Assembly: GCA_022791635.1 (NCBI GenBank)
Contig: JAAVZL010000027.1
Location: 1 to 64,000, forward strand
Origin: Lachnospiraceae bacterium
GTDB lineage: Bacteria; Bacillota; Clostridia; Lachnospirales; Lachnospiraceae
Direction of reading: 5' to 3'
Length of the DNA: 64,000 nt
Shown here: positions 35,907 through 47,831 of the stretch, in pieces
How the letters are laid out: every line of letters starts with the position of its first letter
How positions within the stretch are numbered: the stretch's first letter is position 1
Translations under genes and position numbers: made by a program
The notes under the pieces: model-generated
Database searches by the model: none
Told to the model about the DNA's origin: nothing
What the model saw: only the letters and a program-made list of their open reading frames with translations

Positions 35907-37307
35907 TCACTCGCCACGAAGATAAGCCTTCACATCCTCCTCAACGGGGTCGTAAAGATCCGCCTTAATCCCCATATACTTACAAGCCTCATACAACACC
36001 GGCACTACATTTTCATGAATTCCCACACAATGATGGATGTAAGGCCCCTCCACAATCTTTGCCTCCAACCGCTTGATATTCTCCACCTCAACCCACAGGT
36101 AGGTGCCCATACCCTTCGGCCCATCCACACCCTTTGCATTTCCAAGGAGCAAAGAATACTCCCCATTATCCCCGTCAAACCTAGCCAACGTCACCTCCCC
36201 ATGCTTGGCCTCAGCAGTAATACTGCCCGGATGGTCAAAAGCCAGAGGATAGGTAATCTTCGGAGTCTCCTTCGCCACAGAAATAGGCCAAGGACCACAG
36301 TGCTGCAAAAGCTCTCCATTTGCAATATCCGGATGCCGGATAGTCCAGTCCGCAAAAAAGCTCCGCTTCTCCCCCATCCCGGCCGCCTCAACCAAAAGCG
36401 CGGTAATCGCTCCATGAATATCCGTCTCACAGACCACAGGGATTCCCTCCTCGTTCATCAACGCATTAGCCGCACAAGGCATAATACCAATCTCAGACTG
36501 AAGCTGATTCCAGCACTGAATCGCCGCCGCCCTGCAGCCATATTTCTTCACCAGATGCATCATAGCCACCTTAAGAGCCGCCACATTCTCCAACTCATTC
36601 TCTTTAATCTCAATCTCCATATGCTCCTTACAATAGCGAATAACCTCCGCAACCTCAGCTCCCTCCTCCTTCACCTTCTTCATCTCATCCGTAAGCTCCG
36701 GCATGGGAATAGGGGAAAGCTGAATATTGAACTTCTCCAAAAGCTCACCCTCATTGCACATCGTAGACCAAAACTCAAAGGGACGGGTAGATATCTGAAG
36801 AATCCGGATATTCCGGAAGGTCTTTACCACATTGCAGACCGCCAGGAAATCCCTTAACCCCCGCTCAAATACAGGATCACTCAAGCGGCAGTTCGTCATA
36901 TAGGTAAAGGGAATCCGAAAACGGCGAAGCACCTTGCCCGTGGCAAAGAGACCGCACTGGGTATCACGAAGCCTCGTTCCGTCCGCTTCCGGCCGCTCAT
37001 CCAAAGGACCCCAGAGAAGCACAGGAACACCAAGCTCCTTGGCAAGCCTAGCACATTCAAACTCCGTTCCAAAGTTGCAGTGAGGCAGAAACAATCCGTC
37101 AACCTTTTCCCTCTTAAATTTCTCTGCAATTCTATACATATCCTCATCGTTATAGAGAAGCCCCTCTTCGTTGATATCCGTGATGTCCACAAAGTCAATT
37201 CCCAGCTCCGTAAGGCGTTTTGCCGTAAGCCCCCGGTATTTGACAGCATCCGGTGCACTGAAAATACTTCTTCTGGTTGGCGCGTATCCGATTTTGATCT
37301 TATCCAT
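35907..37307 (-). CDS. L-fucose/L-arabinose isomerase-like enzyme; candidate apiose isomerase
   Basis: A 466-residue member of the FucI/AraA isomerase fold: KIGYAPTRRSIFSAPDAVKY at the start, GLFLPHCNFGTEFE, the central AAIQCWNQLQSEIG with CETDIHG (metal Glu and Asp), and HHCVGIHENV at the end. It turns an aldose into a ketose. It is the first gene of the minus-strand operon before the split transketolase and FGGY kinase. The whole set would process one aldose; D-apiose is favoured because of the apiosidase-like gene across the regulators. I start it at ATG 37307, after GGAGAGGAG. Confidence 0.75.
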   Translation of the reverse strand: MDKIKIGYAPTRRSIFSAPDAVKYRGLTAKRLTELGIDFVDITDINEEGLLYNDEDMYRIAEKFKREKVDGLFLPHCNFGTEFECARLAKELGVPVLLWGPLDERPEADGTRLRDTQCGLFATGKVLRRFRIPFTYMTNCRLSDPVFERGLRDFLAVCNVVKTFRNIRILQISTRPFEFWSTMCNEGELLEKFNIQLSPIPMPELTDEMKKVKEEGAEVAEVIRYCKEHMEIEIKENELENVAALKVAMMHLVKKYGCRAAAIQCWNQLQSEIGIMPCAANALMNEEGIPVVCETDIHGAITALLVEAAGMGEKRSFFADWTIRHPDIANGELLQHCGPWPISVAKETPKITYPLAFDHPGSITAEAKHGEVTLARFDGDNGEYSLLLGNAKGVDGPKGMGTYLWVEVENIKRLEAKIVEGPYIHHCVGIHENVVPVLYEACKYMGIKADLYDPVEEDVKAYLRGE

Positions 37308-37388
37308 TTTGATCTCCTCTCCCATTTTTCTGCTTAAACACTCCCAGGCATCCCGGCCCTTCCTAAGTGTTGTACTATCTGTAATATA

Positions 37389-37481
37389 ACTTTATCAAAG
37401 ATTTATAGCAACAAAAAATAAAGTTATTTTTACTTTATTATCACTTTATCTACTTGCTTTTTTCTGAAATCTGTTTATAAT
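37389..37481. promoter_or_regulatory. divergent control region with ACTTTAT boxes
   Basis: The gap between the isomerase and lacI genes carries a palindrome AATAAAGT-N7-ACTTTATT (37417-37439) and two more ACTTTATC boxes (37389, 37443). A plus-strand promoter TTGCTT-N16-TATAAT (37454-37481) drives the first LacI gene. The boxes are likely operators for one of the LacI regulators. Confidence 0.6.
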
Positions 37482-37515
37482 AGAGGGAAATCAAAGAAAT
37501 AGGAGGAACCAAGAT

Positions 37516-38547
37516 ATGGCGATCACCGCAAAGGAGCTTGCCAAAAAACTGAATCTCTCTGCCACCGCCGTATCCATGGCCCTTCACAATAAGCCCGGCG
37601 TAAGCACTGCGACCAGGGACCAGGTGATCCGGGCCGCCGAAAAATACGGGTATGATTTTACCCGCCTTTCCTTAAAGAATGGGAATACCGGGGATATCTA
37701 CTGTATCATTTACCGGGCCCATAATGCGATATTAAATTATATGCCCATCTTTTCGGAGCTGACAGACGGGATTGAGCAGGAATGCCGAAGCCAGGGCTAT
37801 CGGCTGAAGCTCGTTCAAATTCATGAGAAAAACGATGATTTACAGAAATGGATCGAGGAGCTGCGGATCGCCAGCTGTGCAGGAATCATTCTTCTGGGAA
37901 CGGAAACCAGTATTCATGTGTGCAAAATGTTCCTAAAGCTGTCCGTCCCCGTTGTGCTTTTGGATTCCCACTTCGATTCCTTGGGATGCAGCAGTGTGCT
38001 GATCAATAACCGGCAAGGAGCTTACCTTGCCGCAAGCCTGCTAATAGATCAGTTCGGCAGTCAGCCCGGATATCTGCGCTCCTCCTACCGCATCGGCAAC
38101 TTTGAAGAACGGCGATTCGGCTTTGACAAAGCGGTCCGGGAGCACGGCATGTCCCCTTCCAATTCTATTACTCATGAGCTTTCGCCCTCTATAGAAGGAG
38201 CTCTCTCTGATATGCTGGAGATCCTGGAGCGAAAGGATACCCTGGCGAAATGCTATTTTGCAGACAATGATCTCATTGCCATCGGCGCTATGAAGGCGCT
38301 GAAATTAAGAGGCTATCGAATCCCGGAGGATGTGGCTGTCGCAGGCTTTGACAATATTTCCGAAAGCCGGATTATTGAGCCCTCTCTCACCACCGTCGAT
38401 ATCCCCAGAAACTTTATGGGACAGACAGCAGCGAGGCAGCTGATTTATCAGATTACCACGCCGGTGCCCCATACGGTGAAGATTGAGATTTCCACAAAGC
38501 TGGTGAAGCGGTTTTCCGTGCAGAGTTCTATTGGCTCTACTGTTTAA
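37516..38547 (+). CDS. LacI-family repressor, first of two
   Basis: A 343-residue LacI protein. The HTH reads TAKELAKKLNLSATAVSMALHNKPGVS (residues 4-30), the hinge follows near 55, and the ligand domain ends with PEDVAVAGFDNISESRIIEPSLTTVDIP. Most likely a sugar or sugar phosphate frees it from DNA. It is divergent from the isomerase operon and shares its control region, so that operon is the probable target. AGGAGGAAC precedes the ATG. Confidence 0.87.
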   Translation: MAITAKELAKKLNLSATAVSMALHNKPGVSTATRDQVIRAAEKYGYDFTRLSLKNGNTGDIYCIIYRAHNAILNYMPIFSELTDGIEQECRSQGYRLKLVQIHEKNDDLQKWIEELRIASCAGIILLGTETSIHVCKMFLKLSVPVVLLDSHFDSLGCSSVLINNRQGAYLAASLLIDQFGSQPGYLRSSYRIGNFEERRFGFDKAVREHGMSPSNSITHELSPSIEGALSDMLEILERKDTLAKCYFADNDLIAIGAMKALKLRGYRIPEDVAVAGFDNISESRIIEPSLTTVDIPRNFMGQTAARQLIYQITTPVPHTVKIEISTKLVKRFSVQSSIGSTV

Positions 38548-38650
38548 AGCTTGCCTTGTTCAAAATACTCTCTTCAAAAATCCCATTTACCGATAAACCG
38601 ACTGCCGAAGGGAGCATTTTTCGGTATATGGACAATATAAGGAGTAACCT

Positions 38651-39718
38651 ATGCGCATCAAAGCAAAAGAAATTGCCTCCGAGCTGGGCGTATCTGCAGC
38701 CACTGTATCTCTGGCCTTAAACGACCGCCCCGGGGTGAATCCGGAAACAAGAAAACGAATCCTGTCCTACATGCATCAGAAAGAACAGGAGCTGTGGCTG
38801 GAATCCCCGCCTTCCTCCAAAGGAAGAATTATGGTCCTCAGCTATATCAAAAACGGAACCATTATGGAGCATATGGAACGTCTCCAAATGGAAAACCGCA
38901 TTCCTCAAGGTACTAAAAACAGTCCCCTAATCCGGAAAATGGCCGCATTTTCCAGGGGAAAAGGTTATGAAATGGTGTATCAAAAATTTCATGAGGATAC
39001 TCAGGATGTGGACTATCTTATCCAGGAATGCCGGGACCTTGCGATCCAGGGCATCTATATAATGGCTGCCGAAATGCACCATTCAGATATCTATCCATTT
39101 CAGCAGTTGAAAATCCCCATTGTCACAGGGGACAATCTCTTCTATGAGGAAGGGATCGACAGCTATCTTATTGACAACCGGGAGGGCATTGCCCGCGGAG
39201 TAGGTTATCTCGTGGACAAGGGTCACAGCCACATTGTCTATCTTGCGGAAACCATTGATATTTTTAATTTCCAAGAGCGCAGAGAGGCATTTTTAAGTGA
39301 AATGGCAAGAAGGGAGCTGGGAGATGCCAGGAACCGCATTTGGAAGCTGGGCAGCCAAATTGAAGGCATCTATACCTCCATGAAGCAGCGGCTAAATGCC
39401 GGTATCCGGGGAACCACCGCTTTTGTACTGGAAAGCTCTATTGTTTCCCTGGGTGTGTACAAGGCTCTGAAGGAGCGTCAGCTTCAGATTCCCAGAGATA
39501 TTTCCCTCCTCGGCTTTGATGCTCTGCCGCCCTACAACATCTTAGGAACGGATCTTACCTTAATAAAGGGCACTCACACCAAGCGTCATCTGGCCGGCGT
39601 GCAGCACTTAATCCGTCATATTGAAGATGAAAATGAGGAAATTTTAAAAATATACTACCGAACCAGACTTCAGGAAGGAAACAGTGTTTTTGACAAGGCA
39701 AGATATATTTACCAGTAA
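38651..39718 (+). CDS. LacI-family repressor, second of two
   Basis: A 355-residue LacI protein with HTH KAKEIASELGVSAATVSLALNDRPGVN near residues 4-30 and a diverged ligand domain (DISLLGFDALPPYNILGTDLTLI near the end). It lies 103 bases after the first LacI gene and ahead of the PTS-hydrolase operon, which it may control. The gap before it has an inverted repeat TACCGA/TCGGTA. A clear terminator follows it. Confidence 0.85.
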   Translation: MRIKAKEIASELGVSAATVSLALNDRPGVNPETRKRILSYMHQKEQELWLESPPSSKGRIMVLSYIKNGTIMEHMERLQMENRIPQGTKNSPLIRKMAAFSRGKGYEMVYQKFHEDTQDVDYLIQECRDLAIQGIYIMAAEMHHSDIYPFQQLKIPIVTGDNLFYEEGIDSYLIDNREGIARGVGYLVDKGHSHIVYLAETIDIFNFQERREAFLSEMARRELGDARNRIWKLGSQIEGIYTSMKQRLNAGIRGTTAFVLESSIVSLGVYKALKERQLQIPRDISLLGFDALPPYNILGTDLTLIKGTHTKRHLAGVQHLIRHIEDENEEILKIYYRTRLQEGNSVFDKARYIYQ

Positions 39719-39759
39719 CAGGCTGTTCCCCAGACCTCCAAAAAGACGGATTTTGCAGG

Positions 39760-39796
39760 CATGCTTTTAAATAAAATTTAAAAGCATGTCTTTTTT
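39760..39796 (+). terminator. intrinsic terminator after the second lacI gene
   Basis: Arms CATGCTTTTAAAT and ATTTAAAAGCATG with a three-base loop (39760-39788), followed by TCTTTTTT. It separates the regulators from the PTS operon. Confidence 0.88.
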
Positions 39797-39869
39797 GTAC
39801 AAAAATCTCTGCCAAAACCCGAAAGAAAAAAGAGAAAATATTTCAAAACATAGAAAAATCCAAGGGGGA

Positions 39870-39898
39870 TTGAAAGGAAAAACCAATCCGGATACACT
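39870..39898 (+). promoter_or_regulatory. candidate promoter of the PTS operon
   Basis: TTGAAA (39870-39875), 17 bases and TACACT (39893-39898). The leader of about 90 bases shows no clear BglG-type antiterminator site, so LacI control is more likely than antitermination. Confidence 0.55.
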
Positions 39899-39992
39899 AA
39901 TTACATAAAAAGCAGGCAGTCCTTCATTGCATGCATAAATCCGGGAGAAGGGTTACCAGTTTAGCATAATTCAAGCAAAGGAGTAAAGAAAA

Positions 39993-43389
<3,397 letters not shown>

Positions 43390-43452
43390 GGCGCTGGGAC
43401 TGAAGCAGCACCGAAAGAAGGGTGCGAAACTTTGAATAGCAGGAGGTTTATC

Positions 43453-44724
43453 ATGGGAGCTTTACAGATATCAGAGGATAAGACTTATCTTTTACGGGAC
43501 GACAGACCATTCTTTTGGTTGGCGGATACCTGTTGGAGCGCATTTACCAATATTACAGAAGATGAGTGGGAGGAATATTTGAACTTCCGCCAAAAGCAGG
43601 GCTTTAATGTACTCCAGATCAACACGCTTCCCCAATGGGACCGCTGCGGCTCCAGACTGGACTGCTTTCCATTTCCCTCGAAGGACAGAGCACGGTTTGA
43701 CTTTAGACAGCTTCTTCCGGAATACTTTTTACATGCCAGAAAAATGTGCCGGAAAGCTGTAGAAAAGGGTTTTACGCTGATGCTGGTAGTCATGTGGTGT
43801 AATTATGTACCCGGCACATGGGCCACAAAAATATGCCCGGACAATATCATGCCGGAGGAATGTGTGGAATCCGTAATTCAAAAAATCTGTGAATCCTTCA
43901 ATGAATTCCATCCCGTATATGCCGTAAGCGGCGATACCGGTTTTGAAAAGGAGGAAACTGTTGTGCGCTACCGCCTTGTAGCGGACTGTGTGGATAAGTA
44001 TGCACCCGGCGCCTTAAAAGCATGGCATATCAAGGGGCGCTATGACGGTCTCCCACAGGAATTTGCAGAACGTGCGGACATTTATCTATACCAATCCGGT
44101 CATAATCCGACGGCCCAGTACATGTCCTACCAGTTAGCCCAGACCTTTGCAGCCAGAAAGCCAAAGCATCCTGTGATCAACAGTGAACCATGCTATGAGC
44201 AGATGGGCTACAGCCATCACGAGTACGGACGTTTCCGCCAGAAGGATATCCGGTACGCATTATGGAACAGCCTATTATCCGGCGCTTCTGCCGGCATCAC
44301 CTACGGGGCTCACGGAATCTGGAATTGGCAGAAGCCGGGAATGCCTGTGAACCCCATCGGAGGCGAAGGCTTCCTTCGGGCCATGTCCGTAGGACAGGCA
44401 CTCCGCTTCCCCGGAGCAGACGATTTTACTTTTGCAAAACACTTTTTTACAGAACGAAAGATCACGCATCCCATCCCCTGCCAAGAACTTCTCATAGACT
44501 ATCCGGAGGATATCCGGGCAGCTCAGACGGAGCACGAGCTTTTGCTGTATGTACCGGTGAATGCACCTTTTTCGCTGAAAGGGGATTATCGGGGCTTCCG
44601 GGTGTCAGCAGTGGATTTAAGCACAAAAAAGGTGATTCCCTTTGAGCTCACCTGTGATAAGACAAAGGCCCAGGCAGGAATGCATTCAGGATATGAGGAT
44701 GTGCTGGTTATTTTGGAGAAGTAA
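43453..44724 (+). CDS. DUF4038/GH140-like glycosidase, candidate intracellular apiosidase
   Basis: A 423-residue protein of the DUF4038 group, TIM-barrel enzymes that include GH140 apiosidase. Landmarks: FFWLADTCWSAFTNITEDEW near the start, YAVSGDTGFEKEE with D161, HPVINSEPCYEQMGYSHH with E245 as likely nucleophile, and a small C-terminal beta domain. No signal peptide is present, unlike secreted gut Bacteroides homologues. It follows the GH1 gene by 63 bases with AGGAGG before the ATG. It could take the terminal apiose from an imported apiosyl-glucoside. Other furanosides remain possible. Confidence 0.75.
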   Translation: MGALQISEDKTYLLRDDRPFFWLADTCWSAFTNITEDEWEEYLNFRQKQGFNVLQINTLPQWDRCGSRLDCFPFPSKDRARFDFRQLLPEYFLHARKMCRKAVEKGFTLMLVVMWCNYVPGTWATKICPDNIMPEECVESVIQKICESFNEFHPVYAVSGDTGFEKEETVVRYRLVADCVDKYAPGALKAWHIKGRYDGLPQEFAERADIYLYQSGHNPTAQYMSYQLAQTFAARKPKHPVINSEPCYEQMGYSHHEYGRFRQKDIRYALWNSLLSGASAGITYGAHGIWNWQKPGMPVNPIGGEGFLRAMSVGQALRFPGADDFTFAKHFFTERKITHPIPCQELLIDYPEDIRAAQTEHELLLYVPVNAPFSLKGDYRGFRVSAVDLSTKKVIPFELTCDKTKAQAGMHSGYEDVLVILEK

Positions 44725-44745
44725 CGGCTGTGAAGGAATCTGTTA

Positions 44746-44793
44746 AAAGAGCAGGGAAATGTGGCTGGTAATGCTCACATTTCCCTGCTCTTT
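44746..44793. terminator. bidirectional terminator
   Basis: Perfect 18-base arms (44746-44763 and 44776-44793) with outer AAAGAGCAGGG, so both strands end the stem in a short T run. It lies between convergent genes and closes the PTS operon. Confidence 0.85.
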
Positions 44794-44883
44794 GTCTTCA
44801 CATTTGGGATTCCCCGCACTTGTTTTTATGGCCTTTGTCCCTCAAAATCTCTTCAATGAAAGGGAATCTATCTCTCCGAAACT

Positions 44884-45237
44884 TTACAGAATATTTTCCT
44901 TTTTCTCCAAAATAGCCTCCACAGCCGCACAGGCCGGGCAGTCACAGTATTTCCCGCCGGCTGCCTTAATCTCTTCTCCGTGGGCCGCAACTTCCGCTGC
45001 CTTATCTCCAAAGACCTTCGCACCGGCCTCGGATTTTGCAAAGCCAATAAGCTGATCAACAGGCATCAAATCCTCTTCAAGCTCTGCAATGAGATTTTTG
45101 GCCGCCTCTGCCTCTTTGTCCGTCCCGATTGCCCCAAGCCACGCCTTGGCCGCTTCCTTTGCTTCCGCGCAGCAGGAATATGCTGCTATCAGCTCCTTTG
45201 CCTTCTCCATTACATACTCTTTTCCCTTTTGATTCAT
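44884..45237 (-). CDS. small Cys-rich protein of unknown role
   Basis: A 117-residue acidic helical protein with SCCAEAK near residue 21 and CDCPACAAVEAIL near the end, suggesting a bound metal. I recall similar Clostridia proteins listed under the name Hsp90, but it has no Hsp90 ATPase motifs and is far too short. I start it at ATG 45237 after AAGGATG. It is alone between a terminator and the AAA gene. Function unknown. Confidence 0.7.
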   Translation of the reverse strand: MNQKGKEYVMEKAKELIAAYSCCAEAKEAAKAWLGAIGTDKEAEAAKNLIAELEEDLMPVDQLIGFAKSEAGAKVFGDKAAEVAAHGEEIKAAGGKYCDCPACAAVEAILEKKENIL

Positions 45238-45268
45238 GATCTTCATCCTTTCTCTTTTATAGAAATTG

Positions 45269-46879
45269 CTATAAAGCTTCTACCTTACAAAAATGTTCCT
45301 TTGTCTTTCTATCGTAGCTGATGCCCACAGCTAGGATTCTTCCCGTATACTTTCGCCCTTCTCCAAGCTTTCCTGTAAAACGCAGAGCATAGTTCTTTTC
45401 CCTAATCTGCCGTATCGCTTCCTCCGGCGTGCCGTCTACCTTCAGCTCCAGGATCAATGCATCCGCATCTCTGCGCTCAGGATAGAATATAAAATCAACA
45501 TAGCCCTCTCCGGCCTTATCCTCCCGCTCAACACGATATTTATCCCGGGCAGCCAAATAGACCAGGTTCACCACTGCCGACAGCTCCGTTTCATGATTGT
45601 AGGTCAAAATCGGCGCCTCCGTATCATGGACATATTTTAAAATTGCCGCCATGGTTTCGGTTTCCCCGGCAAGCGTCGCTTTCAGCATGGTTATGGACTC
45701 CTTTGCCAGACGATTGACATACCCAAGATTCTCATTTGACATAAAAAGCTCATGAAATTTATTCATCAGTTCCTTATTGGGAATGAATACCCGACCATCC
45801 TCATAAGTCAGAAGTCCGTAAACCACCATAGCAGAATAAATCTGATCTTTGGTATTCAGCTCATTTGCCGTAGCTGCATATTCCATCATTCTTGCTTCAA
45901 TCCGTTCTCCGGCAACCATCCAAACCAGATCCTCACGGACATCCTCTACATTGCCTTTTATATAGCTGAAAATAGAGTCGTAGGTACCTGAGCTTGTCCA
46001 GTAGTTCGCAAGCTGATTGTCCCGCAGCGCACATACAACCGATCGGGGATTGTACAGCCTGTCCCCAAGAGCCGTATGGTAACCGTCATACCACTCCCGC
46101 AGGGAATCTCTTGACAGCTTGGGCCTCTTTGTGGTCCTCATATAAATCTCGTACAGCCCATCCACCTCTTTATCGGAAAAACCAAAATATTGCCCGTATT
46201 TTTCCTTCACTGCCATATCGTACTCATCGAACATATTCAGCTCTGAGCCGTCCGAATACTTGGCTATAGGCAGAATTCCAGTCATATAGGCCAGCTCCAC
46301 ATACTCCTGATCCTTCAGAAGATTCCGAAGGAAATCAAGGTATCTTGCCTGCTCTGCCTTTGAGACAAAGGACATATGGAACACCGCATCCCATTCATCA
46401 ATTACAAAAACAAATTTTTTCTTTGTCAGGCGGAAGATTTCACCCAAAATATCCCATACTGCTTTTTCCGTATCCGGCCGGATATCGGAAAATTCCTCTA
46501 AAATATCTTCTTTGATCCCGTTTAGAATCCGGGTAATATACTGTTCATAGGAAGTACAGTTTTCCGGCATGCGGCTAAAGTCCAGATAAAATACATCGTG
46601 GGCATTCAAATGACTGCGGCAATGAGACCTTTGCCCGACTGCCAGCCTGTCAAAAAGTAGACTGCTGTCAGCCGCCTTTCCCATAAAAGCAGCTATCATA
46701 TCGGCCATCACGGTCTTTCCAAAACGGCGCGGCCTTGTGATACAGACATATTTCTGTCTGTCACACGTAAGACCCTCCAGTATCTCATCTATCAACAGTG
46801 TCTTATCTACAAAAAATCTTGTAGCTGCCATCTCTCTATAAGCTTCAAAGGGAGTTTCCGTGTTAAGAAATAGACCCAT
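45269..46879 (-). CDS. AAA ATPase-like protein with PD-(D/E)XK-like C terminus
   Basis: About 536 residues. The N-terminal half is an AAA domain (DKTLLIDEIL, ITRPRRFGKTVMADMIAAF as P loop, FVIDEWDAVF as Walker B). The C-terminal quarter (YVDFIFYPERRDADALILELKVDGT) has a D-x15-ELK pattern like the DUF1703/PD-(D/E)XK family. Many paralogues occur in Clostridia and Bacteroides; their role is not settled. ATG 46879 fits the GGAGGG spacing better than 46885. Confidence 0.8.
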   Translation of the reverse strand: MGLFLNTETPFEAYREMAATRFFVDKTLLIDEILEGLTCDRQKYVCITRPRRFGKTVMADMIAAFMGKAADSSLLFDRLAVGQRSHCRSHLNAHDVFYLDFSRMPENCTSYEQYITRILNGIKEDILEEFSDIRPDTEKAVWDILGEIFRLTKKKFVFVIDEWDAVFHMSFVSKAEQARYLDFLRNLLKDQEYVELAYMTGILPIAKYSDGSELNMFDEYDMAVKEKYGQYFGFSDKEVDGLYEIYMRTTKRPKLSRDSLREWYDGYHTALGDRLYNPRSVVCALRDNQLANYWTSSGTYDSIFSYIKGNVEDVREDLVWMVAGERIEARMMEYAATANELNTKDQIYSAMVVYGLLTYEDGRVFIPNKELMNKFHELFMSNENLGYVNRLAKESITMLKATLAGETETMAAILKYVHDTEAPILTYNHETELSAVVNLVYLAARDKYRVEREDKAGEGYVDFIFYPERRDADALILELKVDGTPEEAIRQIREKNYALRFTGKLGEGRKYTGRILAVGISYDRKTKEHFCKVEAL

Positions 46880-46929
46880 AGCCATACCCTCCTTTCATAC
46901 GCTTCTACCCTGGAAAGCCACCGTATCCT

Positions 46930-47796
46930 CTACTCCCCCCGCATATGCACATCCACCTGGTTAAAGGGAATCTCAATCCCTTTTGCATCAAAGGCAAGCT
47001 TCACCGCCTCGGTCATATCCCACTTTACGTTCCAGTAGTCCTCCGGCTTCACCCAGAAGCGCAGTTTTAAGATGACCGCGCTGTCTGAGAGCTCTGAGAC
47101 TACCACCCGCTGCTCCTCCTCCGGAAGCACCCGCTCCTCATTCTTCAGAAGCTCCATGCCCGCTTCCTTGGCTTTTTTCAAATCCGCCGTGTAAGAGATA
47201 CCCACATCAATATCCAGGCGGCGCTTCTCCTGGGCCGTCACATTAATAAGGCTGTTGTCCGCCAGCTTGCCGTTCGGGATCACCACTTTGCGGTTGTCCG
47301 GGGTCAGTAAATACGTGTAAATCATCTGAATCTCCGAAACCGTCCCCTCCAGATCTCCCTGGACAATGTAATCCCCCACCTTGAAGGGCTTCACTAGGAG
47401 AAGAAGGACACCCCCTGCAAAGTTAGCCAGACTTCCCTGGAGGGCCAGGCCTACTGCCAGACCGGCGGAGCCTACCAAAGCCACCACCGAGGTGGTATCC
47501 ACCCCAAAGCCGGAGGCAATGAGCATCACCAGCACGAAGTACGAAAAGGCTTTCAGAAGGGAGTCCACAAACTGTATCACACCCACGTCCGCCCCGGCGC
47601 GCTCCATAGAGCGGCGCACAATGCGCCGCAGTAGCTTAATAAGCCGGGTTCCCACAAAAAATACGAGAAGGGCCATTATCACCCGCAGGCCAAAGCCTAC
47701 GACGCCCGGCAGATATTCGTCAATGTATCGTTGGAATCGGTCTATTTCCTCTGTGATTGCTTCTATTTCCTGTGGCGTATCCGTATTCTCCAGCAT
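46930..47796 (-). CDS. MscS-family mechanosensitive channel
   Basis: A 288-residue membrane protein. Three helices lie in residues 30-135; the pore helix is VGSAGLAVGLALQGSLANFAGG followed by LLVKPFKVGDYIV, the MscS signature. The rest is the cytoplasmic vestibule. It opens on membrane tension to release solutes in osmotic downshock. GAGGAAAAG precedes the ATG; it follows glgB by 35 bases. Confidence 0.9.
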   Translation of the reverse strand: MLENTDTPQEIEAITEEIDRFQRYIDEYLPGVVGFGLRVIMALLVFFVGTRLIKLLRRIVRRSMERAGADVGVIQFVDSLLKAFSYFVLVMLIASGFGVDTTSVVALVGSAGLAVGLALQGSLANFAGGVLLLLVKPFKVGDYIVQGDLEGTVSEIQMIYTYLLTPDNRKVVIPNGKLADNSLINVTAQEKRRLDIDVGISYTADLKKAKEAGMELLKNEERVLPEEEQRVVVSELSDSAVILKLRFWVKPEDYWNVKWDMTEAVKLAFDAKGIEIPFNQVDVHMRGE

Positions 47797-47831
47797 AGCT
47801 TTTCCTCTACTCTATTCTGCGGCGCTTTTAT

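Noticed and set aside
39800..39992. BglG-type antiterminator site before the PTS gene
   Set aside because: The expected RAT sequence with an overlapping terminator was not seen; the nearby terminator belongs to the lacI gene.
44884..45237. Hsp90 chaperone
   Set aside because: The name may be attached to relatives, but the 117-residue protein has none of the Hsp90 ATP-binding motifs.
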